In this document: positions 7,754 through 16,892 of the stretch, piece after piece | How the letters are laid out: each line of letters starts with the position of its first letter | Position numbering within the stretch: the stretch's first letter is position 1 | Source: Oscillatoria nigro-viridis PCC 7112 | GTDB taxonomy: Bacteria > Cyanobacteriota > Cyanobacteriia > Cyanobacteriales > Microcoleaceae | Length of the DNA: 64,000 nucleotides | Direction: 5' to 3' | Assembly: GCF_000317475.1 (NCBI RefSeq) | Contig: NC_019729.1 | Coordinates: 4,726,501 to 4,790,500, forward strand | Position numbers and translations under genes: made by a program | Notes under the pieces: model-generated | Database searches by the model: none | Told to the model about the DNA's origin: nothing | What the model saw: the letters and a program-made list of their open reading frames with translations, nothing else

Positions 7754-9037
7754 TTGTCCGATCGAATCCTCAAAATTACAGTCATCGGCGGCGGTGCAGC
7801 GGGTTTTTTTAGTGCAATTACCTGTGCCAAAACCTACCCGCAGGCCCGCGTCACTTTACTAGAAGCTGGCCGGCAACTCCTGGCAAAAGTTCGCATCTCT
7901 GGCGGCGGGCGCTGCAATGTGACTCACGCTTGTTTTGACCCCGGTGTTTTAGTGCAGAATTACCCCAGAGGTGGAAAAGCTCTGCGCGGTGCTTTTACTC
8001 GATTTCAACCCCGCGATACAGTAGAATGGTTTGCCAGTCACGGTGTGAAGTTGAAAACAGAAGAAGACGGGCGAATGTTTCCGATTACAGACGATTCGGG
8101 GACAATTGTTAACTGTTTGATCCGGGCTGCTGAGGATGCAGGCGTGAAAATTCGCACCGGCGATGCAGTAGTTTCAGTAAAGAAACTAACGGTCAACACC
8201 GCAGAGGGCGAACACGGGGACACCGCCCCTAGGTTTGAAATTGAGTTGAAGTCGGGGGAGAGTTTTAAGTGCGATCGCATTCTGCTCGCTACAGGCAGCA
8301 ATCCGTCGGGTTATAAGTGGGCAAAAGAGTTAGGTAATACTGTAGAACTGCCCGTTCCTTCTCTATTTACTTTTAATATTTCCGACAGCCGAATCAAAGA
8401 TTTAGCGGGAATTTCTGTTCCTAATGCTAAGGTGAAATTGCCGGGAGCTAAATTAGAACAAAGCGGGCCTTTGCTAATTACTCACTGGGGTTTAAGCGGG
8501 CCTGCTGTACTCAAACTTTCGGCTTGGGGTGCGAGATTTTTGCACGATCGCCATTATAAAACTTCTGTGCTGATTAATTGGCTTCCCCAGTACAATGCGG
8601 AAGTTTTGCGGCAGCAACTGCTAGCGGTTAAGTCGCAGTTGTCGCACCGCTTGATTGTTTCTAGCTGTCCGTTTCCGGTGCCGCGCCGCCTCTGGGAACG
8701 CTTGACAAGTTCGATCGGCATTGACGAGCAAAAACGCTGGGCTGACTTATCTAACAAAACCCTCGATCGCCTCCTGCAAGAACTCGTTCAAGGGGAATAT
8801 CAGATTGCCGGAAAAGGCGCATTTAAAGAAGAATTCGTCACCTGCGGCGGTGTCAACCTCAAAGAAGTCGATTTTAAGACAATGGAAAGCCGCCGCTGTC
8901 CCGGACTTTTCTTTGCGGGCGAAATCTTGGATATCGACGGCGTGACGGGCGGTTTCAACTTCCAAAGTGCCTGGACTACGGCGTGGTTGGCCGGAAACGC
9001 GATCGGCAAACCATCCGATTTTAGATTTGAGATTTGA
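7754..9037 (+). CDS. HI0933/YhiN-family NAD(P)/FAD-dependent oxidoreductase
   Basis: The 427-residue protein starts at TTG, where the family N-terminus begins. The dinucleotide-binding motif is VIGGGAAGFFSA (about 10-21), followed by LLEAG and the family signature KVRISGGGRCNVTH. A second signature occurs near the C-terminus (CGGVNLKEVDFKTMES..GLFFAGEILDIDGVTGGFNFQSAW), which closes the FAD site. The exact substrate of this family is not settled. A rubredoxin lies 12 bp upstream, which suggests a shared redox task. Confidence 0.9.
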   Translation: MSDRILKITVIGGGAAGFFSAITCAKTYPQARVTLLEAGRQLLAKVRISGGGRCNVTHACFDPGVLVQNYPRGGKALRGAFTRFQPRDTVEWFASHGVKLKTEEDGRMFPITDDSGTIVNCLIRAAEDAGVKIRTGDAVVSVKKLTVNTAEGEHGDTAPRFEIELKSGESFKCDRILLATGSNPSGYKWAKELGNTVELPVPSLFTFNISDSRIKDLAGISVPNAKVKLPGAKLEQSGPLLITHWGLSGPAVLKLSAWGARFLHDRHYKTSVLINWLPQYNAEVLRQQLLAVKSQLSHRLIVSSCPFPVPRRLWERLTSSIGIDEQKRWADLSNKTLDRLLQELVQGEYQIAGKGAFKEEFVTCGGVNLKEVDFKTMESRRCPGLFFAGEILDIDGVTGGFNFQSAWTTAWLAGNAIGKPSDFRFEI

Positions 9038-9146
9038 GATTTTAGATTGGGGAATATTTGCTGTGTAAAGGTTTGGGACTTGCGATCGGGCCTTCTGCTT
9101 GCCTGTATTAAATTTTGTGTTATTTTTGAATTAAGAGGCACAAAAT

Positions 9147-9884
9147 GTGAATGCTGTTGAGCCTGTAGAAGAAATTCGCAGTTTTGCCTCCTTCAACATC
9201 GGGGTCAAACACATGAAAAACTTTAAGCTGAAAACCTTAAAATTCCCGAACCACACTGACAGCCATTTTGACTCACCTTTCATCGAAAAAAATGGCTTGC
9301 TGCAACTCAACCCCAAATTTATCACTCCCGAATTTTTAACAGCCTGGACGTTTGAAACACACCTGTACGACGAACAAGTTGCGATCGACCACTTTGTCAT
9401 CACATTTCCCAGCCGCACCGAACTCGAAAACTACGCCGAATCTTTTTACCCCTTCGGTGCCAAAACAGTCGAAGGCCCAGACTTATTCCCGCTCAACTTT
9501 TGTGCGGAAAACATTAATGTTCCCTCCGACTTGTGGCTGCATTTAATGACCTTATTAATGCCAGCCGGTGGGTTAGTAGTATTAGATGCCCCCCACGCAC
9601 CGGGCGACAAAACAGACCGCTTCCAGCAAGCAAGAGGATTAGAAGCAGTTCACCACGTCGCGATTCGAGTTGAAAACGTGCAGAAGGCTGCTAAAATATG
9701 GCAAAATAAAAACTTTAAACCCCTATCAGAGCATCCTCTAAACTCCGGCTCATTAACCCAGTGGTTTCTGCAAAACCCCGCCGGACAAATTCTCGAATTA
9801 ATAGAACGTCGCCCCGGCAACAACGCCACCTTTGACTGCAAAAACATCGCAGGTTTGCGGCTTAGTGAAGTCGCCAGTCAGTAG
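9147..9884 (+). CDS. VOC-fold (glyoxalase/bleomycin resistance-like) protein
   Basis: The 245-residue product appears to hold paired VOC modules. The second module has EAVHHVAIRVENVQKAAKIW (about 168-187) and ends in NPAGQILELIERR, where His and Glu are the usual metal ligands of the fold. The first half has a matching DHFVITFPSRTELENYAE stretch. Substrate unknown. The start is GTG at 9147; an internal ATG near 9213 is an alternative. It is followed 60 bp later by a class II aldolase, a suggestive but unproven metabolic pairing. Confidence 0.65.
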   Translation: MNAVEPVEEIRSFASFNIGVKHMKNFKLKTLKFPNHTDSHFDSPFIEKNGLLQLNPKFITPEFLTAWTFETHLYDEQVAIDHFVITFPSRTELENYAESFYPFGAKTVEGPDLFPLNFCAENINVPSDLWLHLMTLLMPAGGLVVLDAPHAPGDKTDRFQQARGLEAVHHVAIRVENVQKAAKIWQNKNFKPLSEHPLNSGSLTQWFLQNPAGQILELIERRPGNNATFDCKNIAGLRLSEVASQ

Positions 9885-9944
9885 GGCAGGCAAGATGACT
9901 GCCCCACAATTAGCAATTACCCATTCCATTACAAAATAAAATAT

Positions 9945-10718
9945 ATGGTCGCATTAAAAATCCCCAAAGTTACAATTCAACCCCCAACATTCAACTCAAT
10001 TGAAGAAGAACGCCGCCACCGCAAACAGCGTTTAGCCGCCGCATTCCGATTATTTGCCCGCTTCGGATTCAGCGAAGGAATTGCCGGACACATCACCGTC
10101 CGCGACCCCGAACACCTCGACCATTTCTGGGTTAATTCTTTTGGAATGCACTTTAGTTTAATTCGAGTCAGCGACCTAATTTTAGTCAACCACAAAGGCG
10201 AAGTAGTTGAAGGAAATAAACCCGTAAACGAAGCAGCATTTGCCATTCATTCCCAAGTGCACAGCGCCCGCCCCGACGTAATCGCAGCAGCCCACGCTCA
10301 TTCTCCCTACGGCAAAAGTTGGTCGAGTTTGGGCCGCCTGCTTGACCCGCTGACGCAAGATTCTTGTTCTTTTTATGAAGACCAAGCTTTATTTGACGAT
10401 TACACCGGAGTTGTTTTGGAAATCGAAGAAGCTAAACGCATCGCCAAAACTTTAGGTGAGAAAAAAGCCATTATCTTACAAAATCACGGACTGTTAACAG
10501 TAGGTCAAACAGTAGATGAAGCGGCTTGGTGGTTTATTGCAATGGAACGTTCTTGTCAAGCGCAGTTAATGGCCGAAGCAGCGGGAAAACCAATTATCAT
10601 CAAGCCAGAATGTGCCCGTTTGACACAGCAGCAAGTAGGGTCTCACCGCATGGGATGGTTTAGCTTTCAACCGCTTTATGACATGATAGTGCGCCGGGAA
10701 CCCGACTTATTAGATTAG
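9945..10718 (+). CDS. Class II aldolase/adducin-domain protein
   Basis: The 257-residue protein fits a single class II aldolase domain. It has the helical N-terminus RLAAAFRLFARFGFSEGIAGHITVRDPE, the zinc-binding AAHAHSPYGK (HxH) and a third His in ILQNHGLLTVG. Members split or epimerise phosphorylated or free sugar acids; many family proteins of this length have unknown substrates. The FWVNSFGMHFSLI segment gives the usual NPxG-like phosphate region in diverged form. It lies in the same direction as the VOC gene. Confidence 0.87.
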   Translation: MVALKIPKVTIQPPTFNSIEEERRHRKQRLAAAFRLFARFGFSEGIAGHITVRDPEHLDHFWVNSFGMHFSLIRVSDLILVNHKGEVVEGNKPVNEAAFAIHSQVHSARPDVIAAAHAHSPYGKSWSSLGRLLDPLTQDSCSFYEDQALFDDYTGVVLEIEEAKRIAKTLGEKKAIILQNHGLLTVGQTVDEAAWWFIAMERSCQAQLMAEAAGKPIIIKPECARLTQQQVGSHRMGWFSFQPLYDMIVRREPDLLD

Positions 10719-10829
10719 AAACTCGGCGGTTTCAACCGCTATTACACAAACACAGTCCGCCTGCGGCGAATAAAGAATGAAGGGGGTATTAAAGCCTGAT
10801 TTAGTATCAGGAGTGCAAAAGTTATAAAT

Positions 10830-11743
10830 TCATGCTGAAGCCGATTCCAACCAAGCTATCAAATCCTCTTGACTGGTAAAATCTAACAAAATTTCTCCTA
10901 AATCCTGTAATTGTTCGAGAGATAACTGCCGAATGCGAGTTTTAGTTTCTGGTGAGATTTCGCCAGTGCGCCGCGCGAGTAGACGGAGGATTAAAGCTGT
11001 TTGCCCCTCAATTATGCCTTCTTGGCGACCTTCTTGCATCCCTTTAATAACAGCACCGCGTTGGTCTTCAAAAAACATTTCCCGCTTTTCCAATTCCTCT
11101 AATTCCTTAAGGGTTAAATTACTGCGGCTGGCGATGGAAAAAGCTGTTTGAATTTCGGGAATTGATGCAAATTTTTCGGGAATTTCATCTAATAGGGAGC
11201 ATTTTTGATAAAGTAAATCCAGCTTTGAATTAGATTTTCGATTTGTTCCATTTCTTGGTTAAATTTGGGCAGTTCGACAAACACTAATTCGATCTCTCTG
11301 TTATAATACTCGAAGTTTTCTTCTAGTTCTTTAAAGACAAAATGGGTGAGAAATTTTTCGGTATTTTCAAACAAAATAAAATCTGTAATTGTTAAAGCAA
11401 TCAGAGGATTTAATTTCGAGTCTCCTTCCCTAGGTTTGAGTTGAGTTGCGTAGGTTTTGGCGGCATTGTAAACTACCCGTTTAGTAAAAGCTTCTACATT
11501 TATTACCTGCATTTCGATAATCACAGTTTTGTTGCCTGTAATTTTGGCTTTAACATCCAGGTAAGTGTCTTTTAATCCAGTAACGCTCGGCGCGGCGTAA
11601 GGGTCAATAATTTCTAAGTCTTCAATGGTTGGCTGCGCGTCATAGAGCATCGCATTGAGGAAGCTAATCAAAATGTCTTTGCTCTGGGGCGAAGCAAAGA
11701 TTTTTTTGAAACCAAATTCTGTCTTAGGATTTATGAAATTCAT
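10830..11743 (-). pseudogene. Rpn-family PD-(D/E)XK nuclease/transposase gene, frameshifted
   Basis: Two minus-strand frames make one Rpn-type protein. Frame 1 (11743-11189, 184 residues) holds the N-terminus MNFINPKTEFGFKKIFA and the nuclease core (LDVKAKITGNKTVIIEMQV, with the D and ExQ residues). Frame 2 continues as LDEIPEKFASIPEIQTAFSIA and ends with the typical tail GMQEGRQEGIIEGQTALILRL. The join is near 11190-11200, where the first frame stops after YFIKNAPY. A 1- or 2-base indel explains it. Rpn proteins are DNA nucleases implicated in RecA-independent transfer. This copy is probably inactive unless recoded. Confidence 0.8.
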
Positions 11744-11784
11744 AATTTCTAATTAGTAATTGGTCTTTAATTGTGGTACTTATA

Positions 11785-12531
11785 TCACAAAAGTCCTTCC
11801 ATTTCTAAATCTTCAATTATCTGCAATCCGCGCGGGTCGCCAACTCGCAAAAGTGAAGATTTAGCATCTTCCCTGACGCCCATATCTTCATCTTCTTCTA
11901 AAGCTTCAATCAAACCGTCGATCGCCCCAGCGTACACTATATTATTCGGCAATTCGCGCGCCAGTTGCCCGATCGCCCAAGCGGAATTACTTCGCACAGC
12001 AGACACAGCATCTCCCCGCAGCGCTTCAATCAACGGCGGAATCGCCGCAATCACCACAGAGTAACCAACTTTTGCCATCTGACCCAGAGAACTCGCCGCC
12101 CACAAACGCACCGCCGAAATATCAGTTTTCAGAGCATCAATTAAAGACGGCAAAGCGCGCTGATCCCTGCAATTTCCCAAGGCCCAAACTACGCCTTTGC
12201 GAACGTAACCGTTCCAGTCGCGGTTAAGCTGAAGAATCAGCGGTTCCACAGCATCCGGACTCGGATTTCGCCCCAACGCATAAGCCGCGCTTACCCGCAC
12301 CAAGGGGCAACCGTCTCTCAATAAATTAATTAAATGCGAAATTGCTCGATCGTCCTGCAGTTCGCAAAAAGCCCGCGCCGCCATCATCCGGTGCTGAGGT
12401 TCCGGGGATTCCAGCAAAGGCAGCATTTCCTCGGGATCTGGCAGCGGGGGTTCGGATTCGTCAAATTGATCCAAAGGGCTTTCCAGTTCCGTATCAGTAT
12501 CAAGGGCGTTGGAGTAGTCGTTATTGTTCAT
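11785..12531 (-). CDS. HEAT-repeat protein (PBS-lyase HEAT-like)
   Basis: After an acidic, Pro-rich N-terminus (about 1-40), the 248-residue protein is a run of ~31-residue HEAT-like repeats, for example AISHLINLLRDGCPLVRVSAAYALG, AVEPLILQLNRDWNGYV and ALPSLIDALKTDISAVRLWA. Such solenoids serve as protein-binding scaffolds in cyanobacteria; some are phycobilin lyase-like. No catalytic residues are visible. Function unassigned. Confidence 0.85.
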   Translation of the reverse strand: MNNNDYSNALDTDTELESPLDQFDESEPPLPDPEEMLPLLESPEPQHRMMAARAFCELQDDRAISHLINLLRDGCPLVRVSAAYALGRNPSPDAVEPLILQLNRDWNGYVRKGVVWALGNCRDQRALPSLIDALKTDISAVRLWAASSLGQMAKVGYSVVIAAIPPLIEALRGDAVSAVRSNSAWAIGQLARELPNNIVYAGAIDGLIEALEEDEDMGVREDAKSSLLRVGDPRGLQIIEDLEMEGLL

Positions 12532-12599
12532 AAAAAAACTTTACCGCACAGAGGATGCTCCTAAGCAACTCAGTCAGCAGTCAGCAGTCAGCAGTCAAT

Positions 12600-12850
12600 A
12601 ATTATAGGGTGCGCGCGCAGTACCTTACTACAAACAAATACCTCTGCTGTCACCTAAATTGGTAGCGAGGACTTCAGTCCTCATAATTGCTGTCACCTAA
12701 GTTTGTAGTGAGGGCTGAAGTCCTCATAATTGGGATGAATCAGGACTAAAATCCTTACTACAAACGAATATCTCTGCTGTCACCTAAGTTTGTAGTGAGG
12801 GCTGAAGTCCTCATAATTTGGATGAATCAGGACTTTAGTCCTGATTCCAA
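12600..12850. repeat. Dispersed stem-loop repeats (GAGGACTTCAGTCCTC type)
   Basis: Three related units lie head to tail. Each holds CTGCTGTCACCTAA, then TTTGTAGTGAGG, then a palindrome such as GAGGACTTCAGTCCTC or GAGGGCTGAAGTCCTCA, with CAGGACTTTAGTCCTG palindromes alternating. The segment also begins with AGTCAGC heptamers (12565-12598). It fills the gap between the GNAT and HEAT genes and has no coding frame I can support. Confidence 0.75.
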
Positions 12851-12868
12851 ACCCGTTGAATTTATATT

Positions 12869-13405
12869 TCAAAGAGACTTGAGCATCGAGACGGAATGAC
12901 TTTGATAGCCTAATTTTTGATAGAGATTCACCGCAGGCTGATTGCTCAGAAATACTTGCAAACCAATTTGCCGATCGCCCCTTTCCCGCGCCCAATTTTC
13001 AGCATGAATAACTAAAGCTGCACCGACTCCTAGACGGCGATGTTCCGGTGCTACGTACAGCAAAAAAATGTGAGCATAGCGTTCTCCGGTGGTTTGGTCG
13101 ATCGCATTTCCCAACCACAAACATCCGACAACCGATGTCAGATTTTGGGCTTGAGATTGGGGATTGAGGTGCTGCGAGGGAAGCGCCGGCAAAATTTCTG
13201 CCTCTTCTTGGGTGTTTTTATGGCACTCTACCCACCAAACCGGCGTCTGGTTAGAAAAATACTGCTCGACAGTTTGAGCCAAATGTCCCAATTCGGCATC
13301 GGGGTAAAGCTCTCGGTATGTCCGGTGCATAAACTTTACCAGTTTTGCCCGATCGACTCCCGATCCCGAGCGCAGCCAGTAGCCCGGTATTAGTTGAGCG
13401 GACAT
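12869..13405 (-). CDS. GNAT-family N-acetyltransferase
   Basis: The 178-residue protein has the GNAT core: IFLLYVAPEHRRLGVGAALVIHAENWA, with the R-x-x-G-x-G/A acetyl-CoA loop (RRLGVGAA, about 122-129), then LQVFLSNQPAVNLYQKLGYQ, the usual last strand and helix. Substrate unknown. Its ATG overlaps the stop of the upstream 69-residue membrane protein gene by one base (TGATG), so they are co-translated. Confidence 0.88.
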   Translation of the reverse strand: MSAQLIPGYWLRSGSGVDRAKLVKFMHRTYRELYPDAELGHLAQTVEQYFSNQTPVWWVECHKNTQEEAEILPALPSQHLNPQSQAQNLTSVVGCLWLGNAIDQTTGERYAHIFLLYVAPEHRRLGVGAALVIHAENWARERGDRQIGLQVFLSNQPAVNLYQKLGYQSHSVSMLKSL

Positions 13406-13614
13406 CAGCGAGCGCGGACACCGAAAGCGGAATAATTTAGCCCCAAGAAAATTGGATTCACTACTGCCGCTTGCTTTTGGGGGATCGGTTCCTCAATCGG
13501 TGCCGGGGCAGCCATGTCAGCCGGCAAAAAAATGCGAGCGCTGACTGCTACCAGAGCCAGGAAAAATACTAATATCGCTATTAATGGAGCAATGTATTGA
13601 CGAATGATAGCCAT
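13405..13614 (-). CDS. Small single-span membrane protein, unknown function
   Basis: The 69-residue product has one hydrophobic helix at about 8-28 (APLIAILVFFLALVAVSARIFL), then a Pro-rich linker (APAPIEEPIP) and a basic tail. Nothing identifies a family. Its stop overlaps the start of the GNAT gene (TGATG), the best evidence that it is real. Confidence 0.6.
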   Translation of the reverse strand: MAIIRQYIAPLIAILVFFLALVAVSARIFLPADMAAPAPIEEPIPQKQAAVVNPIFLGLNYSAFGVRAR

Positions 13615-13750
13615 AACCGCAAAAACTTGATTCTTGAGTTGATATTATCAAGTCTACCATACAAATCTTGTCAGCTATAATGGCTGCCATTGGACAATTA
13701 GCTCGAGAATAGAGCGATCGCAAATACCAACAAACAGAAAATCTAATATT

Positions 13751-15112
13751 ATGAGTGCCTCGCCTGCTGTTTATGAAGCTCTGGCTAAATCAATTGTTTT
13801 TTTGAATCAAAAGCCTAGCGCGGCAAATGAAGTTTCGCGTTTCCTCGATACTAACGGCTACTATATCGATCGCATATTCGACGACCCAGAAACCAACTTT
13901 TATGCGATCGGGTTCGGTTCATCCAATCCCGAAAACCCGCCAGCCCTGGTATTTAAAGGTACAGATTTCATCGACGGCGACGCTATCTTTTCCGACTCGC
14001 GGGACATTGGTTTACCTGAATTTGAAAAAAACAAAGATAATATCAAAAATTGGCTCGCAGAAATCGGTCAAAATACAGGTAAAAACCCCAACAAATTATT
14101 GCCCGATGTCATCGGACACAGTTGGGGCGGAGCAGTCGCTCAAATTGTAGCAACCGAATACACATCTCTGACCGGGGATATCTTTACTTTCAACTCTCCG
14201 GGAGTATCAGCGAGTACATTCAACACTTTTCGGAGAAATCTCGGCAGAGTCGGCAAAAAAAATGTCACTCACTACATTGTCAGCGGAGATATAGTCAGCT
14301 TGTTTGGCGAAGCATTTATTCCGGGTAAAGTATTTGTCCAAAGTTTTACAGACCCCAGTATTAATCCCTTAACTGTTTTGGCGAAACATCGAACTGAAAA
14401 TTTGTTAACTACTCCGCCCGTGGGTTTTTTGCAGAGGCAAATTTCCGTAGAACAATTAAACAGTCCCGAATTTGCTTATAACAACGATTCAGATTTTAAC
14501 GAGTTTATCGCTGCGATGAATTTGGCCCTGCCCAATGTGTCAGTAGCCATCAGAACCAGAGGCGGTGCTGAGAGTGTGAGAACAGCACCAGAATTTTCTT
14601 TCGTGCAGTTAATCAGACAAATGCAATTCGGCTTAGCTCCATTACAGCCGAATTATTTATCAGGGGACGATCGCAACAATACTGCTACTGGCGGCCCTGG
14701 AGAGGATACAGTTATCGGCAATCGCGGTAACGATACTCTCAGAGGCAATCGAGGTAATGACAGCATCATCGGTGGTGCTGGCGACGACTTCTTGTACGGC
14801 GGCAGAGATAACGATTATTTGGACGGTGGCGACGGAAACGATTTGATTTCCGGCGAGTTTGGCAACGATTTTTTAATTGGTGGTGCGGGGCGCGATCGCT
14901 TTGTATTGGAACCCGGTGGCGGAGCAGATGTAATTGTAGATTTTCAAGATAGTCAAGATTTAATTACACTGTCGCGGGGTCTAACTTTTCCTCAAATTAG
15001 AGTAACCCAAGGTGGTGACGGAGCTTTAATTACTATCCCGATTACTGGGGAAATTCTTGCTACTCTCAGAGGCGTAGTTGCCAGCGATATTACGCGGGTA
15101 GATTTTGTATAG
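13751..15112 (+). CDS. RTX-type lipase/alpha-beta hydrolase (copy 1)
   Basis: The 453-residue protein has an N-terminal alpha/beta-hydrolase of the class 3 lipase type: PALVFKGTDF, then the nucleophile elbow IGHSWGGAVAQ with Ser near 124. From about residue 305 to 385 it has RTX nonapeptides (GNRGNDTLRGNRGNDSIIGGAGDD in three units), which bind calcium. The last ~70 residues are the usual post-RTX cap. There is no signal peptide, as expected for type I secretion guided by the C-terminal end. A paralogue follows immediately, so the pair arose by tandem duplication. Confidence 0.88.
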   Translation: MSASPAVYEALAKSIVFLNQKPSAANEVSRFLDTNGYYIDRIFDDPETNFYAIGFGSSNPENPPALVFKGTDFIDGDAIFSDSRDIGLPEFEKNKDNIKNWLAEIGQNTGKNPNKLLPDVIGHSWGGAVAQIVATEYTSLTGDIFTFNSPGVSASTFNTFRRNLGRVGKKNVTHYIVSGDIVSLFGEAFIPGKVFVQSFTDPSINPLTVLAKHRTENLLTTPPVGFLQRQISVEQLNSPEFAYNNDSDFNEFIAAMNLALPNVSVAIRTRGGAESVRTAPEFSFVQLIRQMQFGLAPLQPNYLSGDDRNNTATGGPGEDTVIGNRGNDTLRGNRGNDSIIGGAGDDFLYGGRDNDYLDGGDGNDLISGEFGNDFLIGGAGRDRFVLEPGGGADVIVDFQDSQDLITLSRGLTFPQIRVTQGGDGALITIPITGEILATLRGVVASDITRVDFV

Positions 15113-15328
15113 CTTGATGGCTATAAAAAATTGTAGTTTTGGTGGCGCGAAACCGGGGTGGTTTTTGTAGCTAGAGTGTTTTTTTGTATTAAAAAATTTT
15201 TCCTAAATTTGCCATTAAAAAAACACTAAAAATGACCAATTAATATGGTTAACAACCGGAGTTTACAGTAAAATTAATTAAGTAGCTTAAACACTAATTC
15301 CCAATCTAACGACAGGAAATAAAAAAAT

Positions 15329-16684
15329 ATGCCCTCCTCCCCCGCCGCTTACGAAACTATAGCCAAGCAACTTGCTTACATAGATGACAAGCCCCAGTCT
15401 CAAACTTTAGTTCAAACGGGTTTGACCGCTGCTGGCTACAAAATCGATCGCACCTTTGACGATCCCGGAACTGGATTTCACGCGATCGGCTTAATTTCCA
15501 CCACCCCAGACAAACCGCCTGTTTTGGTATTTCGCGGCACCGACTCGCCCACAGACGATCTTGCCAACGCAGACAAGCGCGGCGTCGGTTTCAACCAATT
15601 TGAAGCCAACAAACAAGCATTAGGAAATTGGCTGACACAAATCAGTCAAGATACAGCAAAAAACCCGCGCCGCTTGCCACCAGACCTTCTCGGGCACAGC
15701 TTGGGCGGCGCCATAACGCAACTAGCCGCAACAGAATTCACATCTGCGATCGGAGATGTTGTCACCTTCAATTCTCCCGGAGTCGCTCAGAGTACAGTCA
15801 ATACATTCAAGCAGAAAGCCGGGGCCGGAAAAAATGTAACTCACTACATAGTTAGCGGAGATTTTGTGAGTTTGGGAGGAGAAGCTTTTCTACCGGGAAA
15901 AGTAGTTCTTCAAACATTTACTGACCCGATTATCAACCCGCTACTTGTCTTGGACAAGCACACCCAAAGCGGTTTGTTAACTGCTCCTCCTCCCGGCTTA
16001 ACTCAGGCCGAAATCTCTGTAGACCAGTTGAACCGCCCGGATTTCACTTTCACAGATTCAGATTATTTAGAACTGTTAGCTGGCTTAGACTTTACACTGC
16101 CTGCCTTGGCAACATCGCTGGAATCGCGCAGCAGTGTAGAACAATTAAGAACCGCTCCGGGAAGCTCCTCTTTAGGAAATCTTGTGGCAATGAAAACTGC
16201 TCTCGATCTCTCCCAAATTAATAATTTAGTAGGCGACAATGCCAACAATACAGCATCGGGTTTTGCAGGCGACGATATTATCACTGGCAATGGGGGAAAC
16301 GACACTCTCAGCGGCAACAAAGGCAACGATATTATCAGCGGTGGCGCCGGCAACGACCAGTTATTAGGTGGCAAAGGCGATGACAATTTGAACGGTGGAG
16401 ACGGGGACGATACGCTCATTGGCGCGGCGGGTTCAGATCTCTTAATCGGTGGCGCTGGACGCGACATATTTGTGTTAGGGGTTGGCGGTACAGATACACT
16501 TGTAGACTTTCAAAAGGGCCAAGATTTAATCGGTTTGAGCGGAGGTTTGACCTTCAACCAAGTGAGAGTTACTGAAGGAGATTTTTCAACGACGATTGAA
16601 ATTGCCCGTAATGGCCAAGTTCTTGCCAGTATTCCTGGCATTTTAAGTAGTCCGCTAACAGCCACTGATTTTATTGCGATTTAG
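15329..16684 (+). CDS. RTX-type lipase/alpha-beta hydrolase (copy 2)
   Basis: The 451-residue protein is collinear with the preceding gene: MPSSPAAYETIAKQLAYI, FDDPGTGFHAIG, VLVFRGTDS, the nucleophile elbow LGHSLGGAITQ with Ser near 124, then GDIVTFNSPG-like and HYIVSGD segments. RTX nonapeptides lie at about 310-385 (GNGGNDTLSGNKGNDIISGG). The two copies are clearly related but well diverged, so the duplication is not recent. It has its own 216-bp upstream region and is probably a separate transcription unit. Export by a type I system is inferred from the RTX tail. Confidence 0.88.
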   Translation: MPSSPAAYETIAKQLAYIDDKPQSQTLVQTGLTAAGYKIDRTFDDPGTGFHAIGLISTTPDKPPVLVFRGTDSPTDDLANADKRGVGFNQFEANKQALGNWLTQISQDTAKNPRRLPPDLLGHSLGGAITQLAATEFTSAIGDVVTFNSPGVAQSTVNTFKQKAGAGKNVTHYIVSGDFVSLGGEAFLPGKVVLQTFTDPIINPLLVLDKHTQSGLLTAPPPGLTQAEISVDQLNRPDFTFTDSDYLELLAGLDFTLPALATSLESRSSVEQLRTAPGSSSLGNLVAMKTALDLSQINNLVGDNANNTASGFAGDDIITGNGGNDTLSGNKGNDIISGGAGNDQLLGGKGDDNLNGGDGDDTLIGAAGSDLLIGGAGRDIFVLGVGGTDTLVDFQKGQDLIGLSGGLTFNQVRVTEGDFSTTIEIARNGQVLASIPGILSSPLTATDFIAI

Positions 16685-16707
16685 TTGGCTGGCAATACAG
16701 ATCTTCG

Positions 16708-16733
16708 GTAGGGACACAACAATGTTGTGTCCT
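16708..16733. repeat. GGGACACAAC palindrome, member of a dispersed family
   Basis: GGGACACAACAATGTTGTGTCC, just after the second lipase, forms a hairpin. Related palindromes built on GGACAC occur at about 3946-3972, 29703-29728, 29928-29952, 29993-30021 and 30028-30055. A T-rich stretch follows, so it may also terminate the lipase transcript. Confidence 0.6.
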
Positions 16734-16892
16734 TATTTTATCTTATGAAGGCACGCACAGTTTATACCAGTTAGTGATTAAAAACATCCATATTCTTGCA
16801 GGGGCGGGTTGACCGAAATCTCGAAAAAGTAGTGCAGACATTGGTAAACCCGACCCGTCCGAATCTTATAGTTATAGCGACCCGACTTGATA

